Shown here one piece after another: positions 27,567 through 38,478 of a DNA stretch of 64,000 nt. A program made the translations under genes and the position numbers. Positions within the stretch are counted from its first letter, which is position 1, and each line of letters begins with the position of its first letter. A model generated the notes under the pieces. The model ran no database searches. It was not told the origin of the DNA and saw only the letters and a program-made list of their open reading frames with translations. This DNA is from Deltaproteobacteria bacterium. GTDB taxonomy: Bacteria; Myxococcota_A; UBA796; JAFGLY01. Location of the stretch: the NCBI GenBank assembly GCA_016927815.1, contig JAFGLY010000106.1:1-64000 (forward strand). The letters are read 5' to 3'.

Positions 27567-28591
27567 CCACCACCTCCGGCGGAGAGGAATGCGTCGAGGG
27601 GACCGCCCGCCAGCAGCTCGGCGGCGGAACGGCCGTCGCCAGCGGCCAGCAGGGCCCGAGCCACCGAGGGCGACGGCTCGGTCCCGGCGATGGCCTTCGC
27701 GGCCTCCGGGTCCTTGGAGACGAGGAGAATCGCGGCGGTGGCCCGCGCGTCCGCGAGCCCGCCCGGAGGCGCGACGTCGGTGAGCCCGTCGAGCAGGCCC
27801 GCGCAGCGGGCCGCGTCCCCCTCCGCACACGCCACGATCCCGCGCGTGGCCTGCACGCGCCACTGCTGTCCCTGGGGAGGAAACCCCACGCTCTCGACGA
27901 GGTTGCTCGCCACCTGGGTCTCGCCTGCCGCGGCTGCGCGACCTGCCCACAGGAGGAGAGACTCGGGGCGGGATGGGTGATCCGCGGGCAGGGACATCAC
28001 GAGCTCCTCGGCCGACCGGACCGCCACCTGGCGGCTGCCCAGCGCCCACAGGGCCTGTGCCTCAGAGAGACCCTGAACCCGGGGATCTCCGTCCCCGAGA
28101 AGGGTCAGGTACGCACGGGCGGTGTCGGCCACGCGCCGGTCGGGACTCGACCCCGCGGTCTGGAGCAGGGCGGCGGCCTTGTCCCGTTCTCCGTCGGCGA
28201 GCGCCACCTCGGCCGCAAGGAGCGCACCCGCGGGTTGGCCGGAGGCCTCTCCCAGCGCACGCGTCTGATCGAGGTCGCCCCGCGCCAAAGCCACCAGCGC
28301 CCGACGCACCGTGATCTCGCCCTTGCGCTCCTCGGCCTTGGGCTGGATCTCGGCGAGGATCCGATCGGCGGTCTCCCAGTCCCGGCTCAGGTAGGCGCCG
28401 TAGGCAGCCGCGACCGCGGCGTCCACCGAGTCCGGATGCTGGGAATGGGTGGCGAGCAGAGCCTCGATTCCGCCGGGGAGATCCCCCTGGCGAAGCTTGT
28501 CCGTCGCGCCCTGGATGGCTCCGGCTGCCGGATCTTCGCCTCCTCCACATGCAGCGAGCACCAGGGTGAGGAGCGGAAGGAGGATGCGCAT
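27563..28591 (-). CDS. TPR-like lipoprotein
   Basis: Lipobox LLTLVLAACGGG; Ala-rich helical repeats; ATGA overlap with next gene. Confidence 0.75.
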   Translation of the reverse strand: MRILLPLLTLVLAACGGGEDPAAGAIQGATDKLRQGDLPGGIEALLATHSQHPDSVDAAVAAAYGAYLSRDWETADRILAEIQPKAEERKGEITVRRALVALARGDLDQTRALGEASGQPAGALLAAEVALADGERDKAAALLQTAGSSPDRRVADTARAYLTLLGDGDPRVQGLSEAQALWALGSRQVAVRSAEELVMSLPADHPSRPESLLLWAGRAAAAGETQVASNLVESVGFPPQGQQWRVQATRGIVACAEGDAARCAGLLDGLTDVAPPGGLADARATAAILLVSKDPEAAKAIAGTEPSPSVARALLAAGDGRSAAELLAGGPLDAFLSAGGGG

Positions 28592-28628
28592 GGAGGACTC
28601 CGAGGGAGGGACCTTCGGGAAGATGCCT

Positions 28629-28657
28629 ATTAACCACATGAGGAGGGATCCCTGCAA
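28629..28657 (-). promoter_or_regulatory. Sigma70-like promoter candidate for the 11-gene minus-strand operon
   Basis: Minus strand TTGCAG (28657-28652), 17-nt spacer, GTTAAT (28634-28629, 4/6). Confidence 0.4.
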
Positions 28658-28915
28658 GAGAGGACTGGCGGGGCCCGACGGGCCGTGGACGGGATGTGCC
28701 GCCGCCGAAGCCCCGGGATCCCCAGGCCCGGTGGGCCCGGTGAAGCTCGGCATCCGGGCTCCCGCGGCCTCGCCTCCGAGCGCATCCGGATGCCTGCCGT
28801 GCCCCGACCCCGGTTCGTGGCGGTGCAGGACCCGGGTGTTACCTTTGTCATCGTCCGTCCGGTCGCAGCGCCAGCCGCGGTGGCCGCCAGGACCCGGACG
28901 TGCGGGCGCACCACG

Positions 28916-30691
28916 GTGGCTCCGGACAACAACCAGGAACTCGACGTCACGCTCCTCGACGAGCTTTCCGCGGGGAGTTCCGCGCGTACTTGGCGAGCCG
29001 AGGTCCGGGACGCCGACGGTGCAGGCCGCATCCTCGCGGTCCGGATCCTGCGAGACAAGGGGCCCGACCTCGAGGAGACGCTCCACCGCATGCGGGAGGA
29101 GAACCGAAGGCTCGCCCGCCTCTCCCACCGGCACATCGTGCGCGTGGAGGAGGTGTTCGCGTTCGAGGGGTACCCGGCGATCCTCGCGGAGTACGTCGAG
29201 GGGATGGATCTCTCCCAGGTCGTAGATGCCCTGCGGGGTACCCGGCGGCGCTTCCCCGCCCGGGCCGCGCTGGAGGCCGGGGTGGCCACGGCCGATGCCC
29301 TGGACGCCGCCAGCCGGCAGCTTTCTGCGGGGCAACGCGAACCGACCGGGGGGGTCGATCTGACGCCCTCCAGCCTCGTGCTGGGCGCAGACGGCGTGCT
29401 CAAGGTGCAGGACTTCGGCCTCACCCCCACCTCCTCGTCCCGCGGTTCGGCGACCGGCATGGTCCGCCTCGGATCCTGGACCTACATGGCTCCGGAGCGC
29501 AAGGCGGGGTCCCAGGGCGACCACGCCTCCGACGTCTACTCCCTGGGCCTCGTGCTGATCGAACTGCTCTCCCCGGAGCCCCTCCCCGGCCTCCCGGTGT
29601 CGGTCTCCGAGCACGACGCCGTCCTCAGGGCGCACCTCGCCCGCCTGGGCCCGCTCGGCATGCCGAACGAGGCCTGGACGCGCGCGCTGGGGGACCTGCT
29701 GCTGCTGATGACCTCCTCGACCCCGGGCCATCGGCCCACCGCCCAGCAGGTCGTGGACGTGCTCCGACAGTATGCGGAACAGGCCGAGGGGGACGGGCTG
29801 GCTGCCCTGGCTTCGGGCGTGGTCCGAGCGGCTCCCGACATGCGTCGGTCCTCCCGCTCCGAGGGAGATCTTTCGGGGACACGCTTTCGCCTCCCGGTCG
29901 GCGGAAGCGAGGCGCCCAGGGCCCGGCGGGCGGAGGGGCCCCCTCCGACCCCCCAGGACCCAGCCCTCGACGACGAACCCGCCCCCACGGTCCAGGGTAC
30001 GCCCTGGGTGGCCCACCCGACGATCGCCCCGCTGGACGACACCTACGCCTCCATCCGGGCGCCCGGGTCCGGCCTGTCCCGGCCCCTGCCCCTGGGGCCG
30101 ATCCTGGCTCCCGGTGCATCGTCCGGTACGTCCTCGGCGGCCGGATCCGCTCCTCCACCGCCCCTGCGAGCCACCCCCGCTCCCCGGCCGCCGGCGGTGC
30201 TCCCTTCCCAGCCCACGGCCCCCGCTCCCCCTCCGGTGGCGTACGCCCCCCCTCCACGGCCTGCCGCGCCCGCCGCACCCGTCGCGCGTCGCCAGCGGAG
30301 CCCGTGGACGTGGATCGCCCTGGCGGTCCTGGCCCTGTTCGCGTTGGGGATCCTGGTCGTGGCGGGTGCCGGGTTCGCCTGGGTGTTGCTCTCCCGAGAG
30401 GCTCCGGCACCGAGCGCCACGCCCCTCACGGTCCGGCCTGGGGATCCGTCCATCCAGTGGATCGAGGTCCAGGCGGACGGAGCCGCGCCCACGAGGACCA
30501 GGGGCGCGTTCAAGGGCGATGTCCCGGCCGGGCGGTACGACCTGGCGGTCAAGGTGGTCGGTCGAGGTGCCGTCCGTGGATCCCTCGACGTCGGCTCGGC
30601 GCCTGTGGACCTGACCTGCAAGCCGGGAAAGGAGGGCAGGGTCCTCTGCAGCGGCGGGGGCGGTCACCCCACGGTCGAACTGGCACCCTGA
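28916..30691 (+). CDS. Serine/threonine kinase-like protein with degenerate catalytic motifs (predicted pseudokinase), TM helix near C-terminus
   Basis: Kinase fold recognisable (DFGL, MAPER, DVYSLGLVLIELL) but VAIK Lys is Arg (LAVRIL) and HRDLKPEN is replaced by GVDLTPSS. Confidence 0.75.
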   Translation: MAPDNNQELDVTLLDELSAGSSARTWRAEVRDADGAGRILAVRILRDKGPDLEETLHRMREENRRLARLSHRHIVRVEEVFAFEGYPAILAEYVEGMDLSQVVDALRGTRRRFPARAALEAGVATADALDAASRQLSAGQREPTGGVDLTPSSLVLGADGVLKVQDFGLTPTSSSRGSATGMVRLGSWTYMAPERKAGSQGDHASDVYSLGLVLIELLSPEPLPGLPVSVSEHDAVLRAHLARLGPLGMPNEAWTRALGDLLLLMTSSTPGHRPTAQQVVDVLRQYAEQAEGDGLAALASGVVRAAPDMRRSSRSEGDLSGTRFRLPVGGSEAPRARRAEGPPPTPQDPALDDEPAPTVQGTPWVAHPTIAPLDDTYASIRAPGSGLSRPLPLGPILAPGASSGTSSAAGSAPPPPLRATPAPRPPAVLPSQPTAPAPPPVAYAPPPRPAAPAAPVARRQRSPWTWIALAVLALFALGILVVAGAGFAWVLLSREAPAPSATPLTVRPGDPSIQWIEVQADGAAPTRTRGAFKGDVPAGRYDLAVKVVGRGAVRGSLDVGSAPVDLTCKPGKEGRVLCSGGGGHPTVELAP

Positions 30692-30692
30692 A

Positions 30693-30734
30693 GCGACCCA
30701 CCGCCGGCCGGCGGCCCGTCGGTACGCGGGTCGC
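30693..30734. terminator. Nested hairpin between pseudokinase and era (possible terminator)
   Basis: gcgaccc (30693-30699)/gggtcgc (30728-30734) enclosing palindrome ccgccggccggcgg (30701-30714). Confidence 0.4.
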
Positions 30735-30816
30735 CCATGGGTTCCGACAGGGGGTCACTTGCCCCGAGGTGGCTTCCGGGTGAGGTTTCCGGCCAACCCG
30801 ACCCCAGCGACCCGCC

Positions 30817-31734
30817 ATGGACCTCCATCGAGCCGGCACCGTCGCCCTGGTCGGCCGCCCCAACGCCGGGAAGAGCACGCTGCTCAACCAGATTCTCGGT
30901 GTGAAGGTGGCTGCCGTGGCGGACAAGCCGCAGACCACCCGCAACCGCATCGCCGGCATCCACAGCGCGCCCGGCTTCCAGGCGATCCTGGTCGACACGC
31001 CCGGGCTCCACCCCCCCCACTCCCTGCTCAACCAGGTCATGGTCCGGACCGCTCGGAAGGCCATCGAGGAGTGCGACGTCGTCTGTTGGATCGTGGACGG
31101 AGAGGTCGCGGTGGGCGCTCGATCCGTGCCGAGCGAGGCGGAGGCGTTCGTGGGCACGAACGTGCTCACCCCGGGCCACCGGTTGGTGGTGACCCTCAAC
31201 AAGGTGGACACCTGCGCCAGGGAACTCCTCCTGCCGGTCATCGCCGCGTTCCACGCCTATACGGGCGGAGCCGACGTGGTGCCCGTGTCCGCGCTCACCG
31301 GTGAGAACGTCGATCGCCTCCTCTCGGTGCTGGGTGCCCTCCTGCCCGAGGGGCCGGCCCTCTGGCCGGAGGACCAGGTCGTGGAGGCGAGCGAGCGCTT
31401 CGTGGTCGGCGAGATGATCCGTGAGAAGCTCGTCCGTGCCACTCACGACGAGCTCCCGTACGCCACGGCCGTGGAGGTCGAGGCGTTCGACGAGAGCGAG
31501 CGCGAGGGCGATCGCGCGCTCGTCCGCATCCATGCCCGGATCGTGGTGGAGCGCGCCAGCCAGAAGGCCATCGTGATCGGTCGGGGCGGGGCCATGATCA
31601 AGCGCGTCGGGAGCGAGGCCCGTCGCGACATCGAGGCTCTGCTCGGCTGCCACGTGCATCTCGCCCTCTTCGTCGCCATCGAGCCCGACTGGACCCAGAG
31701 CCCGCGCCGTCTCCGCGCGTTCGGATACGGGTAG
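30817..31734 (+). CDS. era: GTPase Era
   Basis: GRPNAGKSTLLNQILG, PQTTRNRI, VDTPGLH, NKVD, C-terminal KH domain ERASQKAIVIGRGGAMIKRVG. Confidence 0.96.
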   Translation: MDLHRAGTVALVGRPNAGKSTLLNQILGVKVAAVADKPQTTRNRIAGIHSAPGFQAILVDTPGLHPPHSLLNQVMVRTARKAIEECDVVCWIVDGEVAVGARSVPSEAEAFVGTNVLTPGHRLVVTLNKVDTCARELLLPVIAAFHAYTGGADVVPVSALTGENVDRLLSVLGALLPEGPALWPEDQVVEASERFVVGEMIREKLVRATHDELPYATAVEVEAFDESEREGDRALVRIHARIVVERASQKAIVIGRGGAMIKRVGSEARRDIEALLGCHVHLALFVAIEPDWTQSPRRLRAFGYG

Positions 31735-31738
31735 ACCC

Positions 31739-33177
<1,439 letters not shown>

Positions 33178-33181
<4 letters not shown>

Positions 33182-34986
33182 GCGACCCCCGCATCCGCAT
33201 CCTCGACGACGGGGTCGTGAACCGGATCGCGGCGGGCGAGGTCGTGGAACGGCCGGCGTCCATCCTCAAGGAACTCGTCGAGAACGCACTCGATGCCGGA
33301 GCGACCGACATCCGGGTGGACATCGAGGGCGGCGGCGGACGCCTGGTGCGCGTGGCCGACGATGGCCACGGCATGTCCCGGCCCGACGCGCTCCTGTGCA
33401 TCGAGCGACATGCCACGAGCAAGATCCGCACGGATGCGGACCTCGCGGGGGTGGCCACCCTGGGGTTCCGCGGCGAGGCCCTCGCCTCCATCGCCGCGGT
33501 GAGCCGGTTCGAGCTGGTCACGCGCCGCCCCGAGGACGAGGCCGGCACTCGGCTCTTCGTCGAGGGCGGGCGGCTCGTGGCGGTGGAGGCCTGTGGCTGC
33601 CCTGCCGGAACACGGGCCACCGCGCGCGATCTCTTCTTCCAGATTCCCGCACGCCGAGCCTTCCTGCGGTCGGCCGCGACCGAGTACGCGCATTGTCTCG
33701 AGGCCCTCGTGCGCCTCGCCCTCCTCAGGCCCGACGTGGACTTCGCGGTCACGCACGACGGCCGGGAGACGCTCAGGGCTCCCCGCGAAGCCGACTCGAG
33801 CCGCCGCGTGGCCTCCCTGCTCGGGGCGGCCGCCGAAGGACTGCGTCACGTGGAGTTCGCCACCGAAGCCGCCCAGGTACGAGGCTTCTGCTCCCCGGCC
33901 GGCGTACACCGGCAGGCCTCTTCGGGGGCCGCCTGGCACTACGTCAACGGCCGGTTCGTGCGGGATGGCGTGCTCCGGCGGGCCGTGGCCGAGGCCTACC
34001 GCGGGCTCGTGCCGCTTGGCCGCCACCCGGTCGTGGTCCTCGATCTCACCGTTCCACCCGGGGAGGTGGACGTCAACGTCCACCCCACCAAGGTAGAGGT
34101 CCGGTTTCGACGGCCCGCGGAGATCGAGTCCGCCGTGCGGACGGCCTTGGGCGAGGCCCTCCAGGAGCACCGGCCGATCCGGCCCGAACGTCCCGTACCC
34201 GTGCCTCCTCCTCGGATCCAGGCCCCCCTCCCGCTGCCCCGGCGCACGGAACCGCTTCCGGTGCTACCGGACGGGCCCGGTCTCGTGGCGGACGCGCCTC
34301 TCCCGCCGCGCCCACCACCGGATGCTACGCTCGCGATCGGGCGGGGCCCGCCCGCGCCCTCCCGCTCGGGGCAGGCGGGCACGCTCCCGGTGGGGAGCTA
34401 CGCGGACCTGCGCGTCATCGGGCAGCTCGCCGGGTCCTTCGTGCTGTGCGAGGCCGAGGGCGACCTCGTGCTGGTGGACCAGCACGCGGCCCACGAGCGG
34501 ATCACCCTCGAACGGCTCCAGCGCGCGGCCGCGGCCGCTGCCCGCGGTGGGCCCGCCCCGGCCCAGGTGCTGCTCTCCCCCGTGCTGGTGGAACTGCCCG
34601 CAGCCCGCGCCGCCGCCCTGGAGGCAGGGCTGCCCAGCTTGATGCAGATCGGGATGGACGTGGTGCCCTGGGGAGACCGGACGTTCGCCGTGCGTTCGGT
34701 GCCAGCGGGCCTTCCCGGCCTGGATCCGGAGGCCGTGGTGCGGGAGGTGGCCGAAGACCTCGCGGCCGAGGGATCGGGCCAGCCCTTGCGCGACCGGGAG
34801 GCCCGCATCCTGGCCACGCTGGCCTGCCACACCTCCGTCCGGGCGAACCATGCCCTCTCGCTGGTCGAGATGCGCGCGATCCTCGACGGGCTCGACGCTG
34901 TGGACCATGCCGTGTGCGCCCATGGTCGCCCGGTGGCCATCCGCATCTCCGCTGCCGAGATCCGAACCCGGTTCCACCGCGCGTGA
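33178..34986 (+). CDS. mutL: DNA mismatch repair protein MutL
   Basis: IAAGEVVERPASILKELVENALDAGATDI, DDGHGM, HATSKI, GFRGEALASIAAVS, NVHPTKVEVRF. Confidence 0.97.
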
Positions 34987-35891
34987 GTTCTCCCCTTCCC
35001 GTCCTGCTCCTCGCGGGCCCCACGGCCGCCGGAAAGACGGCCGCGGCTCTCCACGTGGCGCACGGATGGGGGGCGCGGATCGTCTCCGCGGACGCGATGC
35101 AGGTGTACCGGGGCATGGACGTGGGCACGGGCAAGGCACCGCCGGCCGTGCTCCGGCGCTTTCCCCACGCCTGCGTGGACGTCCGGGATCCCGACGAGCC
35201 CTGGTGCGCCGCGGACTTTGCCCGAGAGGCCGATGCCGCCGTGGCTGGATGCGGGCCGGTGGTGGTGGTGGGCGGGACCGTGTTCTACCTTCGCACCTTC
35301 CTCTTCGGCCTGGCCCCCACGCCCGGCAGCGACCCCGAACTCAGGGCCGCACTCGAGGCCGAGCCCGATCCTCACGCGATCCTCGCAGCCACGGACCCGG
35401 TGCTCGCAGCCCGCCTGCACCCGCACGACCGGGTGCGCGTGGTGCGGGCCCTGGAGGTTCACCGGCTGACGGGCCGACCGCTGTCCGCATGGCACGCGGA
35501 CGACCGGCGCGAGGTGCGCCATCCCCACCGTGTGCTGTGGCTCGATCGTCTCGACCTCTACGCCCGCATCGACGCCCGGGTGGAGCGCATGATGGAGCGC
35601 GGGTACCTGGCCGAGGTCCACCGCCTGCTCGAGTCGGGTGTCGCTCCGGACCTCAAGCCCATGCGGTCCCTGGGGTACCGGCACCTCGCCGACCACGTCG
35701 TCCACGGGCTCGCGCTCGGCGAAGCCGTGCGGCGCACGAAACGCGACACGCGCCACTTTGCGCGCAAGCAACGGGCATGGAGCCGGCAACACGCCGACTG
35801 GATCCGGGTCGATGCCCAGGACCGGGGGGCGGTGCTGGCCCAGGCCGAGGCGCTGTGGGGTCCGCCGGTACGGCGCGTGCACCCCCTGTGA
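34983..35891 (+). CDS. miaA: tRNA dimethylallyltransferase MiaA
   Basis: LAGPTAAGKTAAAL, SADAMQVYRGMDVGTGK, VVVGGTVFYLRTFLFGL, TKRDTRHFARKQ; GTG start in ATG/TGA-style overlap with mutL. Confidence 0.96.
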   Translation: MSSPLPVLLLAGPTAAGKTAAALHVAHGWGARIVSADAMQVYRGMDVGTGKAPPAVLRRFPHACVDVRDPDEPWCAADFAREADAAVAGCGPVVVVGGTVFYLRTFLFGLAPTPGSDPELRAALEAEPDPHAILAATDPVLAARLHPHDRVRVVRALEVHRLTGRPLSAWHADDRREVRHPHRVLWLDRLDLYARIDARVERMMERGYLAEVHRLLESGVAPDLKPMRSLGYRHLADHVVHGLALGEAVRRTKRDTRHFARKQRAWSRQHADWIRVDAQDRGAVLAQAEALWGPPVRRVHPL

Positions 35892-36085
35892 GCGCGACGC
35901 CCTGTGCACTCGCCATCCCGAGGCCCTTCCAGGTACCCGGAGGTGTCGATGGGTGTCGCAAGGGGCCTGGGGTCCCACGTCATTCGAGACCCGGTGCGCC
36001 TCCTGGCGTACTGGACAGGAAGTTCACGAACACTTCGAGGGCATACGGGTAGAATGAGCGTGCTCGCGCTGTTCCGGGTGACCCC

Positions 36086-37096
36086 ATGCGTACGCTCCTG
36101 CTCCTTCCAGCCCTTCTCCTCCCCGCCTGCACCGACGGTGCCGGCGACGTGGACCCGAGGTGGCGTGCCTCACAGATCCGCGCTTCGGACGCCGCTGTCG
36201 GCTTCTTCGCCACGCCCCCCATGGCCGTGGCCGACACCGCCGACACCGCCCGTGCCACCGGACGGGTGTCCTCGGTGTCCGTCGAAACCAGCCGCGATGG
36301 ATCCACCTGGGACGAGGTCGCGGACGTGGACTGGGTCGAGAGCGGGCCGTTCGCCCTCGACCTGGTCATGGTGGCCGACAACAGCGGGAGCGAGGCTGCC
36401 TGGCTCGACGAGATCATTGAGGCCATCTCGGAGTTCGGCGACCTGATCCTGACCCGATCCCCGGACGACCGCGTGGGCCTGGTGCGAGTCAGCACCGTGG
36501 CCAGCGTCCTCACCGAGTTGACCTCGGACGCCGAGGTCTTCGCCGAGGCCGCCGGGGAGATGTACGAGAACGAAGGCTGGACCGCGCTGTGGGACGGAAT
36601 CCGCCTGGGAAACGAGGTCCTGGAGCAGGGGGCCCTGGTGTCCGAGAGCAGCGCAGACGCACTCTCGGTGTGCGTGGACGAGCACTACCGGGCGCTTCTG
36701 ACCTACACCGACGGCGACGACAACAACTCCGCCGACGAGCACGACACCCGCTACGAGGGCGACGGCATCGACACCACGCTGGAGGACGTGGAGGCCCTGA
36801 CGGTCCACGAGGTGGCCACGCCCGTCCACACGGTTGCGGTGGGTGCCGAGGTGGATGTGGAGACGCTGGAGGAGGTCTCCAGCGTCACCGGCGGGCGCCA
36901 CGTGGAGATCGATCGCTACCACACGCTGCGCGGCACCCTGCAGTCGGCTGCGTCGGCCTTCGAACGCACGATCCCGGTGTGCTTCGTGGTCGAGGACTGC
37001 GACGCGGTCCTCGCCCGCGTCACGGTCGAGACCCTCGAGGCCGGCGAGTCCACCACCGAGATCTTCGAGGTGGACCTGCCCCCGGTCTGCCGCTGA
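36086..37096 (+). CDS. Von Willebrand factor A domain lipoprotein
   Basis: Lipobox LLLPACTDG; MIDAS-like VMVADNSGSE, GWTALWDGI, HTVAVGAEVDVETLEEVSSVTGG. Confidence 0.8.
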   Translation: MRTLLLLPALLLPACTDGAGDVDPRWRASQIRASDAAVGFFATPPMAVADTADTARATGRVSSVSVETSRDGSTWDEVADVDWVESGPFALDLVMVADNSGSEAAWLDEIIEAISEFGDLILTRSPDDRVGLVRVSTVASVLTELTSDAEVFAEAAGEMYENEGWTALWDGIRLGNEVLEQGALVSESSADALSVCVDEHYRALLTYTDGDDNNSADEHDTRYEGDGIDTTLEDVEALTVHEVATPVHTVAVGAEVDVETLEEVSSVTGGRHVEIDRYHTLRGTLQSAASAFERTIPVCFVVEDCDAVLARVTVETLEAGESTTEIFEVDLPPVCR

Positions 37097-37141
37097 ACGG
37101 TCGAGATACACTCCTCATCGTCTTCCGCCTCGGAGGCCCTC

Positions 37142-37567
37142 GTGCCGATCTTCACGCTCGAGGAGTATGCCCGGCCCGGACAGCGCCCGTCCTTCGAGGA
37201 GGCCTGGGACCGCCTGCCGGTCCTGCGCACCTGGGACGGGATCCGCGTACGGTGGCTCGGACCGCTGGTGGACCTTGCCCACGACGTCTGGCTCGAGGAC
37301 ATGGCCCAGGCCGCCTGGGGCTACCTCGAGGGGTGCGGGTGGGTCACCGAGTACGAGGAGGGCGGGCCCATGCTCGACGCCAAGGGTCGGGTCCGCAAGG
37401 CCTGGATGCGCGCCTTCGGTCGCGCCGTGCGCATCCTGGCCGATGCGGGTCGGGACGCCGGCCCCGAGTCCGATCCTGATCGCTGGGGCTCGTGGCTCGC
37501 CTTCTCGCTGACCGAGCCGCGCGCCGTGGTGGAGCGCGCCGCCCGCCTCCGCGGCGCCATTCGGTAG
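37142..37567 (+). CDS. Conserved hypothetical protein
   Basis: GTG-start 141-aa ORF, coherent composition, between VWA protein and nfo. Confidence 0.6.
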   Translation: MPIFTLEEYARPGQRPSFEEAWDRLPVLRTWDGIRVRWLGPLVDLAHDVWLEDMAQAAWGYLEGCGWVTEYEEGGPMLDAKGRVRKAWMRAFGRAVRILADAGRDAGPESDPDRWGSWLAFSLTEPRAVVERAARLRGAIR

Positions 37568-37578
37568 GCCCGGTCTCC

Positions 37579-38439
37579 ATGCTCCTCGGAGGCCACGAGT
37601 CCACGGCCGGCGGCCTCGCACGGGCCTTCGGCCGCGCCCGCGCCGACGGGTGCGAGGCCCTCCAGGTCTTCACCGCCTCCCCCCGTCGCTGGGAGGCACC
37701 TCGGCTTCCCCCCACGGAGGTGGAGGCCTGGCACACCGCCCGGGCCGCCACGCCCGAGGTACGGGCCGTGGTGGCGCACGCCGGCTACCTCCCGAACCCC
37801 GCCACCCCCAATCCCGCCCTCGCGGCCCGCACCCTCGCCACGTTGACCGCGGAGATCGACCGGTGCGAGGCACTGGGCATCCCTCTCCTCGTGCTCCATC
37901 CAGGGACCGGACCCCGCGGCGACGAGCCCCGGGCCTCGGCGGTGGAACGCGCAGCGGTGACCCTTGCCGTCCTCCACGCCGCGCGCCCCTCGGCCCGGGT
38001 GGTGCTGTGCGTGGAGTGCACCGTGGGTCAGGGCCTGGGCGGAGACCCGGCCGAGATCGGCGACATCCTCGCACGGGCCGAGGCCGCCGGCGCCGACCCG
38101 GACCGTCTGGGCACCTGTCTCGACACCGCCCACCTGCACGGCGCGGGCCACGTGCTGGCCGAAGACGGCTGGGATCGGGTGATGGATGCCTTCGAAGCCG
38201 CCGTGGGCCGAGCCCGCATCCGTGCGGTCCACTTGAACGACACCGCCGTCCCGCTCGGCAGCCGCCGCGACCGCCACGCACCTCTGGGCGAGGGCGCGCT
38301 CGGGCTCGCGGTGTTCCGTCGGATCGTCAACGATTCCCGCCTCGGCAGCGTCCCCGGGATCCTGGAGACGCCGTTCGACGCCACCCTGCCAGCCCCTCGC
38401 CGGGCGGAGATAGGGCTCCTGCTCGGCCTGCGCGCGTGA
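37579..38439 (+). CDS. nfo: Endonuclease IV family AP endonuclease
   Basis: GGHESTAGGLARAFGRARADGCEALQVFTASPRRWE, VVAHAGYLPN, CLDTAHLHGAGH, HLNDT. Confidence 0.9.
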   Translation: MLLGGHESTAGGLARAFGRARADGCEALQVFTASPRRWEAPRLPPTEVEAWHTARAATPEVRAVVAHAGYLPNPATPNPALAARTLATLTAEIDRCEALGIPLLVLHPGTGPRGDEPRASAVERAAVTLAVLHAARPSARVVLCVECTVGQGLGGDPAEIGDILARAEAAGADPDRLGTCLDTAHLHGAGHVLAEDGWDRVMDAFEAAVGRARIRAVHLNDTAVPLGSRRDRHAPLGEGALGLAVFRRIVNDSRLGSVPGILETPFDATLPAPRRAEIGLLLGLRA

Positions 38440-38478
38440 TCGACCCACAAACCGTTGCCTTGCCGACCTGGAGGCCCC

